Shown: positions 10,532 to 18,588 of the stretch, one piece after another | Position numbering within the stretch: the first letter of the stretch is position 1 | Layout: every line of letters begins with the position of its first letter | Assembly (NCBI GenBank): GCA_022844485.1 | Contig: JALHLQ010000008.1 | Location: forward strand, 62,001-126,000 | Direction: 5' to 3' | From: Xanthobacteraceae bacterium | GTDB taxonomy: Bacteria; Pseudomonadota; Alphaproteobacteria; Rhizobiales; Xanthobacteraceae | Length of the DNA: 64,000 nucleotides | Program-made: the position numbers and the translations under genes | The notes under the pieces: generated by a model | Seen by the model: only the letters and a program-made list of their open reading frames with translations | Database searches by the model: none | What the model was told of the DNA's origin: nothing

Positions 10532-11379
10532 GCGGCCGCTCCGAGCCTTACGGTGGATCCGGCGCGTGCGCCCACGATCAAAGTCCGGAGGCGCTGGTTC
10601 AGAGCAGTGAACGAGCTCTCATAGGTCATGTCGATGGTACGCGGACGTGCGAAGGGAACGGCTTCGTCGACGAGAATGCGGCCGGGGCGCGCGCTCATGA
10701 CCATGATTCGGTTGGCCAGGAACGCGCTTTCGCGCAGGTCGTGCGTCACGAGCAGAACCGTCGGCTTCCTCGCAAGCCACAGCTCCTGCAGCGTGGCCCA
10801 GAGCTCTTCGCGTGTGAATTGATCGAGCGCCCCGAAGGGCTCGTCGAGCAACAGCAAGGTCGGGTCGTGGATCAGCGCGCGGCAGAGCGAGGCGCGCTGC
10901 TGCATGCCGCCTGAGAGCTGCCAGGGATAGCTGTCGCCAAAACCGGCGAGACCGACTTGCGCAAGCAGCGCGTCCGCCCACTCGCGATACTCGCCGCGCT
11001 TCTTGCGCGCCCAATCGGCGCGAAACGGCTGCACGATTTTGAGCGGCAGCATTACGTTCTGACGGACCGAGAGCCACGGCAAGAGGGTCGGATTCTGAAA
11101 GGCCATGCCGATGCGGACATCTTCGGCCCCGACCTCACGGCCGGCAACGAAGACATAGCCGCTCGTCGCCGGGATGAGTCCGCTGACCAGCTTGAGAATG
11201 GTGGACTTGCCGCAGCCCGATGGTCCGACGAGGGCTACGAAGTCGCCCTGCCCGATCTCGAACGAGGTCTCCGCGAGCGCGTGCACAGCGGACGCGCCGC
11301 GGCCATAGGCGAGCGTCGCCGCCTCGAACTCGATCAGCGCCGGTGTGACCTCGTTCGGGGCATACGTGACAGCATCCAT
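10528..11379 (-). CDS. ABC transporter ATP-binding protein (SsuB/TauB type)
   Basis: This is a 283-residue ATPase that drives the importer encoded just downstream. Walker A GPSGCGKST, signature LSGGMQQR and Walker B LLLLDEPFGALD are all intact, followed by the switch region LLVTHDLRES. The chosen ATG at 11379 gives an N terminus of normal length. The open frame extends to 11496, but the added 39 residues are Arg-rich and unlike the family, and no strong ribosome site decides between the two. It is the first gene of the four-gene operon; the promoter should lie in 11380-11619. Confidence 0.88.
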   Translation of the reverse strand: MDAVTYAPNEVTPALIEFEAATLAYGRGASAVHALAETSFEIGQGDFVALVGPSGCGKSTILKLVSGLIPATSGYVFVAGREVGAEDVRIGMAFQNPTLLPWLSVRQNVMLPLKIVQPFRADWARKKRGEYREWADALLAQVGLAGFGDSYPWQLSGGMQQRASLCRALIHDPTLLLLDEPFGALDQFTREELWATLQELWLARKPTVLLVTHDLRESAFLANRIMVMSARPGRILVDEAVPFARPRTIDMTYESSFTALNQRLRTLIVGARAGSTVRLGAAA

Positions 11380-11619
11380 GGCTTGGGCAGGCGAGACGGG
11401 TTTCACGAATCTCCTCGCGCGAACGGCTTCTGCCGATCGGATCGCCGCCCGATGTCGGCGTCCGGGCAGCCCGCGCATCCGGCTTGCAGGACGCATGCCA
11501 GTTCTTAGGGGCCGAGAACGGGGACGATGCGGAGCGATCGGTGCGGGCGTGAGCCGCGTTCGCTCAAGAAATGATCAATCAATGAGGTTTTCTGCGCATT
11601 TATGGAGCAGCGGTGCTTA

Positions 11620-13242
11620 TCACGCCAGAGCGCGAAGACCATCCCGCGAAGCTGCCGGCGATGAGTTCGACATGGACATGCGCCACTTCGCCAGCTCCTG
11701 CAATTCCACTATCGGTTGCTCGGACACGACGTGCAGCCGTCCGGCAAAGACCGCTCCCTCGTCGCCGTCGATCGATATCCAATCACCCTCTGCGATCGGG
11801 ACCTCGCCCAGCACGGCGCGACGGAGCGACTCGTCGACAATCAAAGACGGGCAACCCACGACGCAGGGTTTTCCCATCTGCCTAGCCACCAGCGCGGCGT
11901 GAGCCGTGCGGCCGCCGATTGCGGTGACGATGCCGGCCGAGACCGAAAACCCTTCCACATCGGCCGTGCTCGTATCCGGACGCACTAAGATCACCGAGTC
12001 GCCACAGCTTGAAAGCCTCTTTGCCGCCTCCGAATTGAACGCCGCACGCCCGACCGCGACGCCGCCGGAGACCCCCAGCCCGCGCGCGGCGGGCTCCCGC
12101 CGCTCGGTGAAACGGGTGATCGCCAACGAGTCGAGATCGAGGCTTGCCAGCCGGCGCAAAGCCTCTTCCGGCGCAATCATTCCTTCTTGAACGAGATCGA
12201 TGGCGATCCGCAGCGCGGCACGCGGACTGCGCTTGGCCGCGCGCGTTTGCAGGATCCAGAGCGCCCCATCTTCGATCGTGAACTCCACATCCTGGATGTC
12301 GCGATATTCGTGTTCCAGCCGCGCGAGAAAGCTGTCCAACTGCCCCGCGTAAGCCGCCAGCGCGGACGCGCCGAGAGGCTCCGGCGTCCGGCGTCCGGAT
12401 ACGACGTCCTCCCCTTGCGCGTCGATCAGCACCTCGGTCACAGAGTGCCGCGCGCCGCTCGATGGATCACGCGAGAAGGCGACCCCGGAGCCGGAGGTCA
12501 GCCCACGATTGCCGAAGACCATCGCCTGCACGGTCACGGCCGTGCCGGCGAGGTGCTGCAGATTCTCAAGTCGCCGATACGCGCTCGCCCGCTTACCGGT
12601 CCAAGAAACAAAGACGGCATGGGCGGCTGCCGCGAGTTGCTCCGTCGCCTCATCGGGCACGTGCGCGTCCAGATCGGAGAGGAACGCAACATACATGGAC
12701 GCAAGCCGCTCCAGAGCTTCGCTGTCCAGATCTTGATCGCTCGCCGCTTCCTCTTGGACAATGAGACTCTGCAGCCGAGCCGAGAACAGCGCCGGGTCGA
12801 GACCCAGCACGGACTCGGCATAGCCTTCCAGAAAGCGGCGCCGGCAGTCCCACGCGAAACGCGCGCTGCCGCTCTGGCGAATGAGCCCGCGCGTGGCCGC
12901 GGATGTGCATCCGACATTCAGCACCGTGTCCAACATGCCCGGCATCGACCGCGCTGCGCCCGATCGAACGGAAACCAAAAGAGGGTTGCGGCGATCGCCA
13001 AAGCGCCGGCCGGTTTCCGTTTCCAGGAACTTAATGCCTGTCTCCAGCGCATCGTTCATGTCCAGCGTCGCGCGCCGGTCGCCTGCGACGATTGCGGCGC
13101 ACAGCCCAACTGGCAAGACAAAGGCTGGCGGCACCGGCAAACCGAGCTCGGCCATCCGAGCAAGATTCGCCGCCTTGGCGCCGATCTCTTCAACGGTTGC
13201 TGCCGCCGGAAAACCTGCTCGAATGCGCACAATCTCGACCAT
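11620..13242 (-). CDS. Half-length PPDK-like protein (ATP-grasp plus phosphohistidine domain)
   Basis: This 540-residue protein resembles the N-terminal 60% of pyruvate phosphate dikinase. It contains a nucleotide-binding region with FGDRRNPLLVSVRSG (81-95), SMPGMLDTVLNVG, GSGVAFSRDPSSG and 'FTIEDGALWILQTR', then the swivelling phosphohistidine domain with GGRTAHAALVARQMGKPC, in which H448 is the expected phospho-acceptor. The C-terminal PEP/pyruvate-binding barrel of ~350 residues is absent, and the gene ends cleanly rather than by frameshift. It should therefore be able to phosphorylate H448 from ATP but not complete the PPDK reaction alone. It lies 9 bp downstream of the 641-residue PhoU-like gene, so a shared task is likely. 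Confidence 0.85.
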   Translation of the reverse strand: MVEIVRIRAGFPAAATVEEIGAKAANLARMAELGLPVPPAFVLPVGLCAAIVAGDRRATLDMNDALETGIKFLETETGRRFGDRRNPLLVSVRSGAARSMPGMLDTVLNVGCTSAATRGLIRQSGSARFAWDCRRRFLEGYAESVLGLDPALFSARLQSLIVQEEAASDQDLDSEALERLASMYVAFLSDLDAHVPDEATEQLAAAAHAVFVSWTGKRASAYRRLENLQHLAGTAVTVQAMVFGNRGLTSGSGVAFSRDPSSGARHSVTEVLIDAQGEDVVSGRRTPEPLGASALAAYAGQLDSFLARLEHEYRDIQDVEFTIEDGALWILQTRAAKRSPRAALRIAIDLVQEGMIAPEEALRRLASLDLDSLAITRFTERREPAARGLGVSGGVAVGRAAFNSEAAKRLSSCGDSVILVRPDTSTADVEGFSVSAGIVTAIGGRTAHAALVARQMGKPCVVGCPSLIVDESLRRAVLGEVPIAEGDWISIDGDEGAVFAGRLHVVSEQPIVELQELAKWRMSMSNSSPAASRDGLRALA

Positions 13243-13251
13243 CGACTCTCC

Positions 13252-15177
13252 TCAGGCCGCCAAGTCGGCCATCACGTGCTGCTGCAGCAGATGTCCGAGG
13301 CCGGCGAGATGGTCCGTGGCACGTTCCAAGGCCCGGGCGAGTTCAAGAACTGGCAGCGCCGCGCGGGGATCGCAGTCTCCGCGCAGGACGCAAGCCGTCG
13401 CAGCGCGCTCGGCGGCGTCGGCGGCGTGTTCGATATCGGTGAGGTGCGTTGTCGCTGCGAGCGCATGATCGGAATCAGCCCGGTGTCCTTCGGGAACCTC
13501 GGCCGCCGCGTCGACTCCGGATGCTGCCGCTTCGCTGCCGCGCACAGCGTGGCGGCAGAGATCGAGCACCGGCTGCAAGATATCCCCAGGGACGGTTTTC
13601 GGAAGCAGCGACGCGATGAAAGCCGCCTGTTCGAGATCGTCGATCGTATCCTCTGCAGCGTTGGACAACCGGCCGACGACCGGATGGGCATTGAGGCGCG
13701 CGACCTCGTTGCGAGCATCCAGCGCGATGCGATCGGCCTTTTCTTCTATTCGTTTTGCTCGTTCCGTCAGGCTCGCGCCGTCAACAGGCCTGCCAGCGTG
13801 CAGGTCAGCCACGTGCTGCGCGATCTGAGCTGCAATATCGCGCGCAAGACCCAATTGACGCACAATGGTGGCAAGCAATGCATTGTCGCCGCGTCCAAGT
13901 CGCTGCAGGAACTCGGCAGCGACAGCGTCGCGCGCCAGGCGAATAGATCGGCCTTCCAATAGAGATTGCGCGCATATCCGCAGAACGCTCTTCAGGAACG
14001 TAATCGCACCCTCCTTTCCGAGTACGATGTCGAGCCTCTCGCCGAAACCGATCCGAGCGGGCGCCGCATGGCGGATCGCAGAGGCGACCAGTTCCGTCCC
14101 TCCGAGCTCGAGAAATGCGCGGTGGCCAAGCCTCTGGCGCGCCGCCCATTCGAGAATCTGAATCGCATCAGCCTTTCCGGCGAGCGGACGGAGCGCCTTG
14201 CGGGCCTTATTCCAATCGATCAAAAAAACGAGCGCCGCGCCTACTGCCGTGATGAATGCATCGCGCCTGCCCGTGTTGTCCGCATCCAGTCGACCGGTCA
14301 CGAGATAGAAGACGCTCTCTTCCAGCTCGTCGGCCCGGTCACGCTCGAGTCCGCTCCAGTGCGCCGAAAATCCGTCAAACATCGAAACAAAAAACTTGGC
14401 GCGCGGACGATGGACATCGGTGTAGGTGACCGTCGCAGAATTGCCTTCGACGCTCACGACGAGAACATGGGCGTCGGTTGTTCCGATATCATTCTGGATC
14501 ACAAGCCGCTGGTCGACGCGTGTTGCCGTTGTGTCGAGCCCGGGGTGATCGAATTTCAAAGCGCGCGTGCTTTCAATGCCCCGCATGAAAGCCTCGAGCA
14601 CGTGCCGATCCTCGACGGACAGTCCGAATGCGCGCGCCCCGGCGACACTTTCCTCCGCGCAGCCGGCGGCAAGGCGATTGAGCGCCTTGTGGAGATCCAT
14701 AACCAACCTATGGACGCTGTCGCCATCGATTCCGGATATCGCGGTCAGGCGCACGATCTGCGCACGCGTCATCTCACCCGTTTCCGACAAAGCGAGCTGT
14801 GAGGCAAGCGCGGCCATTCTGCCCGACGCCGCCTCCCCCTCTTCGGCACTGCCGTTTTGAACAGCGCGGATCATCGTTCGCAAATCTTGCGCAAGGGCCT
14901 CGGTCAACGGCTTCAACCCTGGCGCCGATATGACATCGCCGATCGTGAACTTCGCGCCCGAAACGAGCACGCGTATATCGACGGGATCCACCCCGGCGGC
15001 CCGACACTCAGACCCAAGGTCGATTGACGTCCCGGCCGGGGAGCCCGCGCGGTGGGCCGCAGCTTGCAGGGCGCTCATGCGCACCTTGGCGCGATCGTTA
15101 GCCGCAAGCCCCTCGGCCACGAGGTTCGGCAGCAGAACGCCGGTCTCTCCCAAGTGCTCGACGATAAGGGATTTCAT
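13252..15177 (-). CDS. Uncharacterised 641-residue protein with PhoU/DUF47-like C-terminal region
   Basis: I do not recognise the whole protein. Residues ~1-430 are soluble and mixed alpha/beta, with no signal peptide; they include 'LKFDHPGLDTTATRVDQRLV', 'VQNGSAEEGE' and a segment rich in charged helices. Residues ~450-640 look like a PhoU/DUF47-type helical bundle: RAKRIEEKADRIALDARNEV, AAEDTIDDLEQAAFIASLLP and LTDIEHAADAAERAA, with regularly spaced acidic and His residues that could bind metal. The gene is translated just before the half-PPDK (9 bp gap). It begins 92 bp after the HlyD-like gene on the same strand, so it may have its own promoter. PhoU-like domains usually handle phosphate or metal signalling; the function here is unknown. 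Confidence 0.7.
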   Translation of the reverse strand: MKSLIVEHLGETGVLLPNLVAEGLAANDRAKVRMSALQAAAHRAGSPAGTSIDLGSECRAAGVDPVDIRVLVSGAKFTIGDVISAPGLKPLTEALAQDLRTMIRAVQNGSAEEGEAASGRMAALASQLALSETGEMTRAQIVRLTAISGIDGDSVHRLVMDLHKALNRLAAGCAEESVAGARAFGLSVEDRHVLEAFMRGIESTRALKFDHPGLDTTATRVDQRLVIQNDIGTTDAHVLVVSVEGNSATVTYTDVHRPRAKFFVSMFDGFSAHWSGLERDRADELEESVFYLVTGRLDADNTGRRDAFITAVGAALVFLIDWNKARKALRPLAGKADAIQILEWAARQRLGHRAFLELGGTELVASAIRHAAPARIGFGERLDIVLGKEGAITFLKSVLRICAQSLLEGRSIRLARDAVAAEFLQRLGRGDNALLATIVRQLGLARDIAAQIAQHVADLHAGRPVDGASLTERAKRIEEKADRIALDARNEVARLNAHPVVGRLSNAAEDTIDDLEQAAFIASLLPKTVPGDILQPVLDLCRHAVRGSEAAASGVDAAAEVPEGHRADSDHALAATTHLTDIEHAADAAERAATACVLRGDCDPRAALPVLELARALERATDHLAGLGHLLQQHVMADLAA

Positions 15178-15269
15178 GGCCCATTGCGTTGTACAGAAAC
15201 GCCGTCCGATGGCATGGTCGTATGACAGTCATGTTACAATGTGGATATCTCGTGCGCTTGGCTCGCGCT

Positions 15270-16589
15270 TCAGTCTTCGCGCCAGGCGCGTGATATCGCT
15301 TCAGTCATCGGCTGCATCAAGTATTCAAGCGCTGTTCTCTCGCGTTTCTTGATGAGGACGTCGGCGGGCATGCCCGGCTGCACGGTCTCTGCGAAAGGAA
15401 GCTGTTCGACCGAAGGAAGCTCGATGCGGGCCAGGTAGAACGGCTGACCGGTGCGGGAATCCGACAGCCTATCCGCCGAGACGTAGGAGACGCGGCTCGT
15501 GAGGGTGCTCGCCATGCGCTGCTTGAGCGCCGTTAGACGGACTTCAGCCTCCATCCCGACACTCACATTGTCGATGTCGGTGGGTTGAACTTGCGCCTCC
15601 ACGATTAATTTCTCGGCCTGCGGCACGATCTCCAGGATCGTCTCGCCTGCCTTGACGACCCCGCCTACGGTATGCGCGGACAGGCCGACGACGATCCCAG
15701 CCGCCGGCGCACGAATGTCGACATGGCCGAGCGTCGTCCGCGCGGCCGTTACCCGTTCTTCCAAGTCCGCAATCTGCGTTTGAACATCGCGGATCTCCTT
15801 CACGACATTCTCACGGAACGCTCTTTCAAGCTGCATGAGTTCCAGCTTGGTCACGCCGATGCTGACTTGTGTGCGGGCGATCTCGGCCACGCGCTCGCCT
15901 CTGGTGCCGTGCAGGCGCGCCGCATCGCGCTCAAGCGCAAGCACGCGCGTTTTCGGCGTGATGTTCTTGCTGAGCAGATCGCGGAGGCCTTCAAGCTCCT
16001 CTTCGACAAATCCAATCTGCTTCTCGAGAGCGACTTGCTGAGCCCGCAGTCCGGCGATCTCCTGGTCGAACTGAGCGACACGCTGGCTGAGAATCGACTG
16101 CTGACCGAGGAGGGAAGACCTGCGCGCCTCGAACACCATTTCCTGCGCACGGATCATTTCCGCCAGTGTATGTTCGCTGCGGCGCTCCTCGAGGTCATCC
16201 GGCCAGCGCATGGCGCTGCCGTCGCGCTCCGCCTTGAGTCGCACTTCGAGAATTCGCGCCGAATCGAGCGCAGATTGCACGATGCCAAGCGTTGCGCGCG
16301 CGCGGGTATCGTCAAGCCGGGCGAGCAGGGTTCCCGGCTCGACTCGCGTTCCGTCTTGAACCAGGATCGCACGAACGACCCCACCTTCCAGATGCTGAAC
16401 GAGCTTTCGGTTGCCCTCGACCTTGATCACACCCGGCGCGATGACCGCACTGGCAAGCGGCGCGAAACCAGCCCACCCGGCGAGTCCGCCGATCGTGAAC
16501 GCGATGACGACGAACCCGCTCAGGATTGCCGGCCGCGTGTCAGTTTTCGCGATGCTCTCGGAAGGCGGGGGACGATGAGCCACTGCCAT
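15270..16589 (-). CDS. Type I secretion membrane fusion protein (HlyD/PrtE family)
   Basis: This 439-residue periplasmic adaptor links an inner-membrane ABC exporter to TolC. A short cytoplasmic N terminus is followed by one membrane helix (~21-42). After it come a lipoyl half-motif (GVIKVEGNRKLVQHLEGG), a long coiled-coil hairpin (~95-290) and the second lipoyl half plus beta domain (VDIRAPAAGIVVGLS, PTDIDNVSVGMEAEVRL). The ATG at 16589 overlaps the TGA of the exporter gene by one base (TGATG), which fixes the start; the open frame continues upstream without family similarity. No TolC-type gene is in the window. Confidence 0.9.
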   Translation of the reverse strand: MAVAHRPPPSESIAKTDTRPAILSGFVVIAFTIGGLAGWAGFAPLASAVIAPGVIKVEGNRKLVQHLEGGVVRAILVQDGTRVEPGTLLARLDDTRARATLGIVQSALDSARILEVRLKAERDGSAMRWPDDLEERRSEHTLAEMIRAQEMVFEARRSSLLGQQSILSQRVAQFDQEIAGLRAQQVALEKQIGFVEEELEGLRDLLSKNITPKTRVLALERDAARLHGTRGERVAEIARTQVSIGVTKLELMQLERAFRENVVKEIRDVQTQIADLEERVTAARTTLGHVDIRAPAAGIVVGLSAHTVGGVVKAGETILEIVPQAEKLIVEAQVQPTDIDNVSVGMEAEVRLTALKQRMASTLTSRVSYVSADRLSDSRTGQPFYLARIELPSVEQLPFAETVQPGMPADVLIKKRERTALEYLMQPMTEAISRAWRED

Positions 16590-18316
16590 CAGCGTGCCCC
16601 CACATTGACAACCCCGACCCCGGCGTCGCGGAGCGGCGACACGGGTCGCGTCACCTTCGCAAGAACCTCGCTGCGGGGCCCGCACATCTCCACCATACCA
16701 TCGCGCAACACGAGAAGGGTGTCGACCGCCATGGTCAGCGTTGGACGATGGGCGATCACAATAACCGCCGCGCCGTGCGCTTTGATGGCGAGAATACCCG
16801 CTTTGAGCGCCTCCTCGCCTTCCGCGTCCAGGCTGGAATTCGGCTCGTCCAGAACGACAATAGCGGGAACGCCGTAGAAGGCGCGTGCGAGCGCGATCCG
16901 CTGGCGCTGCCCGCCAGAGAGCGCCTCACCCTCGGCACCGATACGCGTGTCGTAAGCCTGCGGCAGCCGCAAGATCATGTCGTGGACGCCGGCAAGGCGT
17001 GCGGCAGCAATGATCAAATCAGGACTCGCGGCTTCGTCGAAGCGGGCAATGTTGTCAGCCACCGTGCCATCGAACAACTCGACGTCCTGGGGCAGATAAC
17101 CAATGCGCCGACCCAGATGGGCGGGATCGAAATCGCCAAGAGCGGCACCATCGAAACGTATGTCGCCCGACAGAATCGGCCACACGCCAACGAGGGCGCG
17201 CGCCAAAGTCGATTTGCCGGCTGCGCTGGGTCCAATGACGCCAAGCGCCTCGCCTCGCGAGAGTGCGAACGAGACGCCTTTCAGGATGGGTTTCACGCGC
17301 CCAGGCGGCGCGACGAAGATGCTCGAAACCGCAACCTCGCCGCACGGGTCCGGCAAGCGCATGCGCTCGGGCCTTTCCACATGTTTCGACAAGGCTTGGC
17401 TGAGCCGCGTATAGGCACCGCGCGCCAAGCCGTAGCTGCGCCACGACGCGATGGCGCCCTCGACCGGCGCCAGCGCTCTCGCCATCACGATCGACGCGGC
17501 GATCATCGTTCCGGCGGTGATGGTGTTATCAATCGCAAGCCAGGCGGCGGCCGAGAGCATGCCGACCTGCAGAAACAGGCGCCAGAACTTGGCAAACGCG
17601 GTGAAGTGGGTGGAGACATCGGCTATCCTTGCCTGACCGCGAACCGCCCGGTTGTGATAAGCGCGCCAGCGCCCGCGAATGCCCGAGCGCATCCCCATCG
17701 CTTCAATCGCTTCGGCACTGCGCAATGCGGATTCCGCGAAACCCGTGGCGACAATGGCATGGTTCGTCGTCTCGCGCGCAGTCCGCTTCGTCAGCGTCTC
17801 GTTTGCAAGCGCGGTCAGAAGCAGAACGAGGGCGCCGAAAACTGCAATCCATCCGAGCCAGGGATGCAGCAGGAATATCACGGCAATGAACAATGGCGTC
17901 CATGGCGCATCAAAGAGCGTCGGCAGCGCACTGCCGCTGACGAACGATCGCACGGTATCCAGGTCGCGGATCGATTGAGCGGAGGGCTCGGACCGCTTGT
18001 GAACCCTGTCGACGACGCAAGATGCAAAGACCGGATCGCCCAGCTCGCGATCGAGCATGGCGCCGACACGGCCAAGAATGCGCGAACGGAATAAATCAAG
18101 GAGTCCCAGAGCCGCAAGAAGCGCGACCGCCAACCCCGTCAACAAGACAAGCGTCGGCACACTGCGCGAGGTCAAAACATGATCATAAACGTGCAACATG
18201 TGCAGAGGCACGGTCAGCAGCAGCATGTTCATGAAAAAACTGAACATGCCGGCCGCAATAAGCGCGCCGCGCATGCGGGCCAGCACGCGAACGAGTGGAT
18301 TGGTCCGATCGGCCAT
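16589..18316 (-). CDS. Type I secretion ABC exporter (PrtD/HlyB family)
   Basis: This 575-residue exporter has a six-helix transmembrane domain (~15-300) followed by an ATPase domain. Walker A GPSAAGKST, signature LSGGQRQRIALARA and Walker B VVLDEPNSSLD are intact. No N-terminal C39 peptidase or C39-like domain is present, as expected for PrtD-type exporters of RTX proteins. It is co-transcribed with the HlyD-like adaptor (one-base overlap) and divergent from the RTX protein gene at 18589, the obvious cargo. Confidence 0.92.
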   Translation of the reverse strand: MADRTNPLVRVLARMRGALIAAGMFSFFMNMLLLTVPLHMLHVYDHVLTSRSVPTLVLLTGLAVALLAALGLLDLFRSRILGRVGAMLDRELGDPVFASCVVDRVHKRSEPSAQSIRDLDTVRSFVSGSALPTLFDAPWTPLFIAVIFLLHPWLGWIAVFGALVLLLTALANETLTKRTARETTNHAIVATGFAESALRSAEAIEAMGMRSGIRGRWRAYHNRAVRGQARIADVSTHFTAFAKFWRLFLQVGMLSAAAWLAIDNTITAGTMIAASIVMARALAPVEGAIASWRSYGLARGAYTRLSQALSKHVERPERMRLPDPCGEVAVSSIFVAPPGRVKPILKGVSFALSRGEALGVIGPSAAGKSTLARALVGVWPILSGDIRFDGAALGDFDPAHLGRRIGYLPQDVELFDGTVADNIARFDEAASPDLIIAAARLAGVHDMILRLPQAYDTRIGAEGEALSGGQRQRIALARAFYGVPAIVVLDEPNSSLDAEGEEALKAGILAIKAHGAAVIVIAHRPTLTMAVDTLLVLRDGMVEMCGPRSEVLAKVTRPVSPLRDAGVGVVNVGAR

Positions 18317-18588
18317 CGTTGATGCGTTGATGCGGCTCGCTGGGCCGGAGCCAAAGCTGTCCCGGAGCGGGAGCGCTGTGGTTCCGATCGTTCTTCGAGG
18401 GCCGCGGGTAGGAGAAGATTACGACAGCTGAATGACATCCCGCCATTCGGTTCGCCGACAGACAAGGCTCCTGTGAACAAGTGAGAAAAGCGGACCGGGC
18501 GTCGCGGCATGTTCATTCGGAGGTCACCGTTCTGTTACCGATCGAAGCTAGGGAGCGCCCGTGATGAACAAAACAGGGAGCTCCTCTC
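18317..18588. promoter_or_regulatory. Divergent intergenic region between exporter and RTX gene
   Basis: This 272 bp region holds no convincing gene. It must contain the start signals for both the minus-strand secretion genes and the plus-strand RTX gene. AGGGAG lies about 12 bases before the ATG at 18589. I cannot assign -35/-10 elements or an operator with confidence. Confidence 0.5.

Noticed and set aside
12187-13962. 591-codon plus-strand ORF across two genes
   Set aside because: Runs antisense through both the PPDK-like and PhoU-like genes with no domain-like sequence.
16526-18094. 522-codon plus-strand ORF
   Set aside because: Antisense shadow of the type I exporter.
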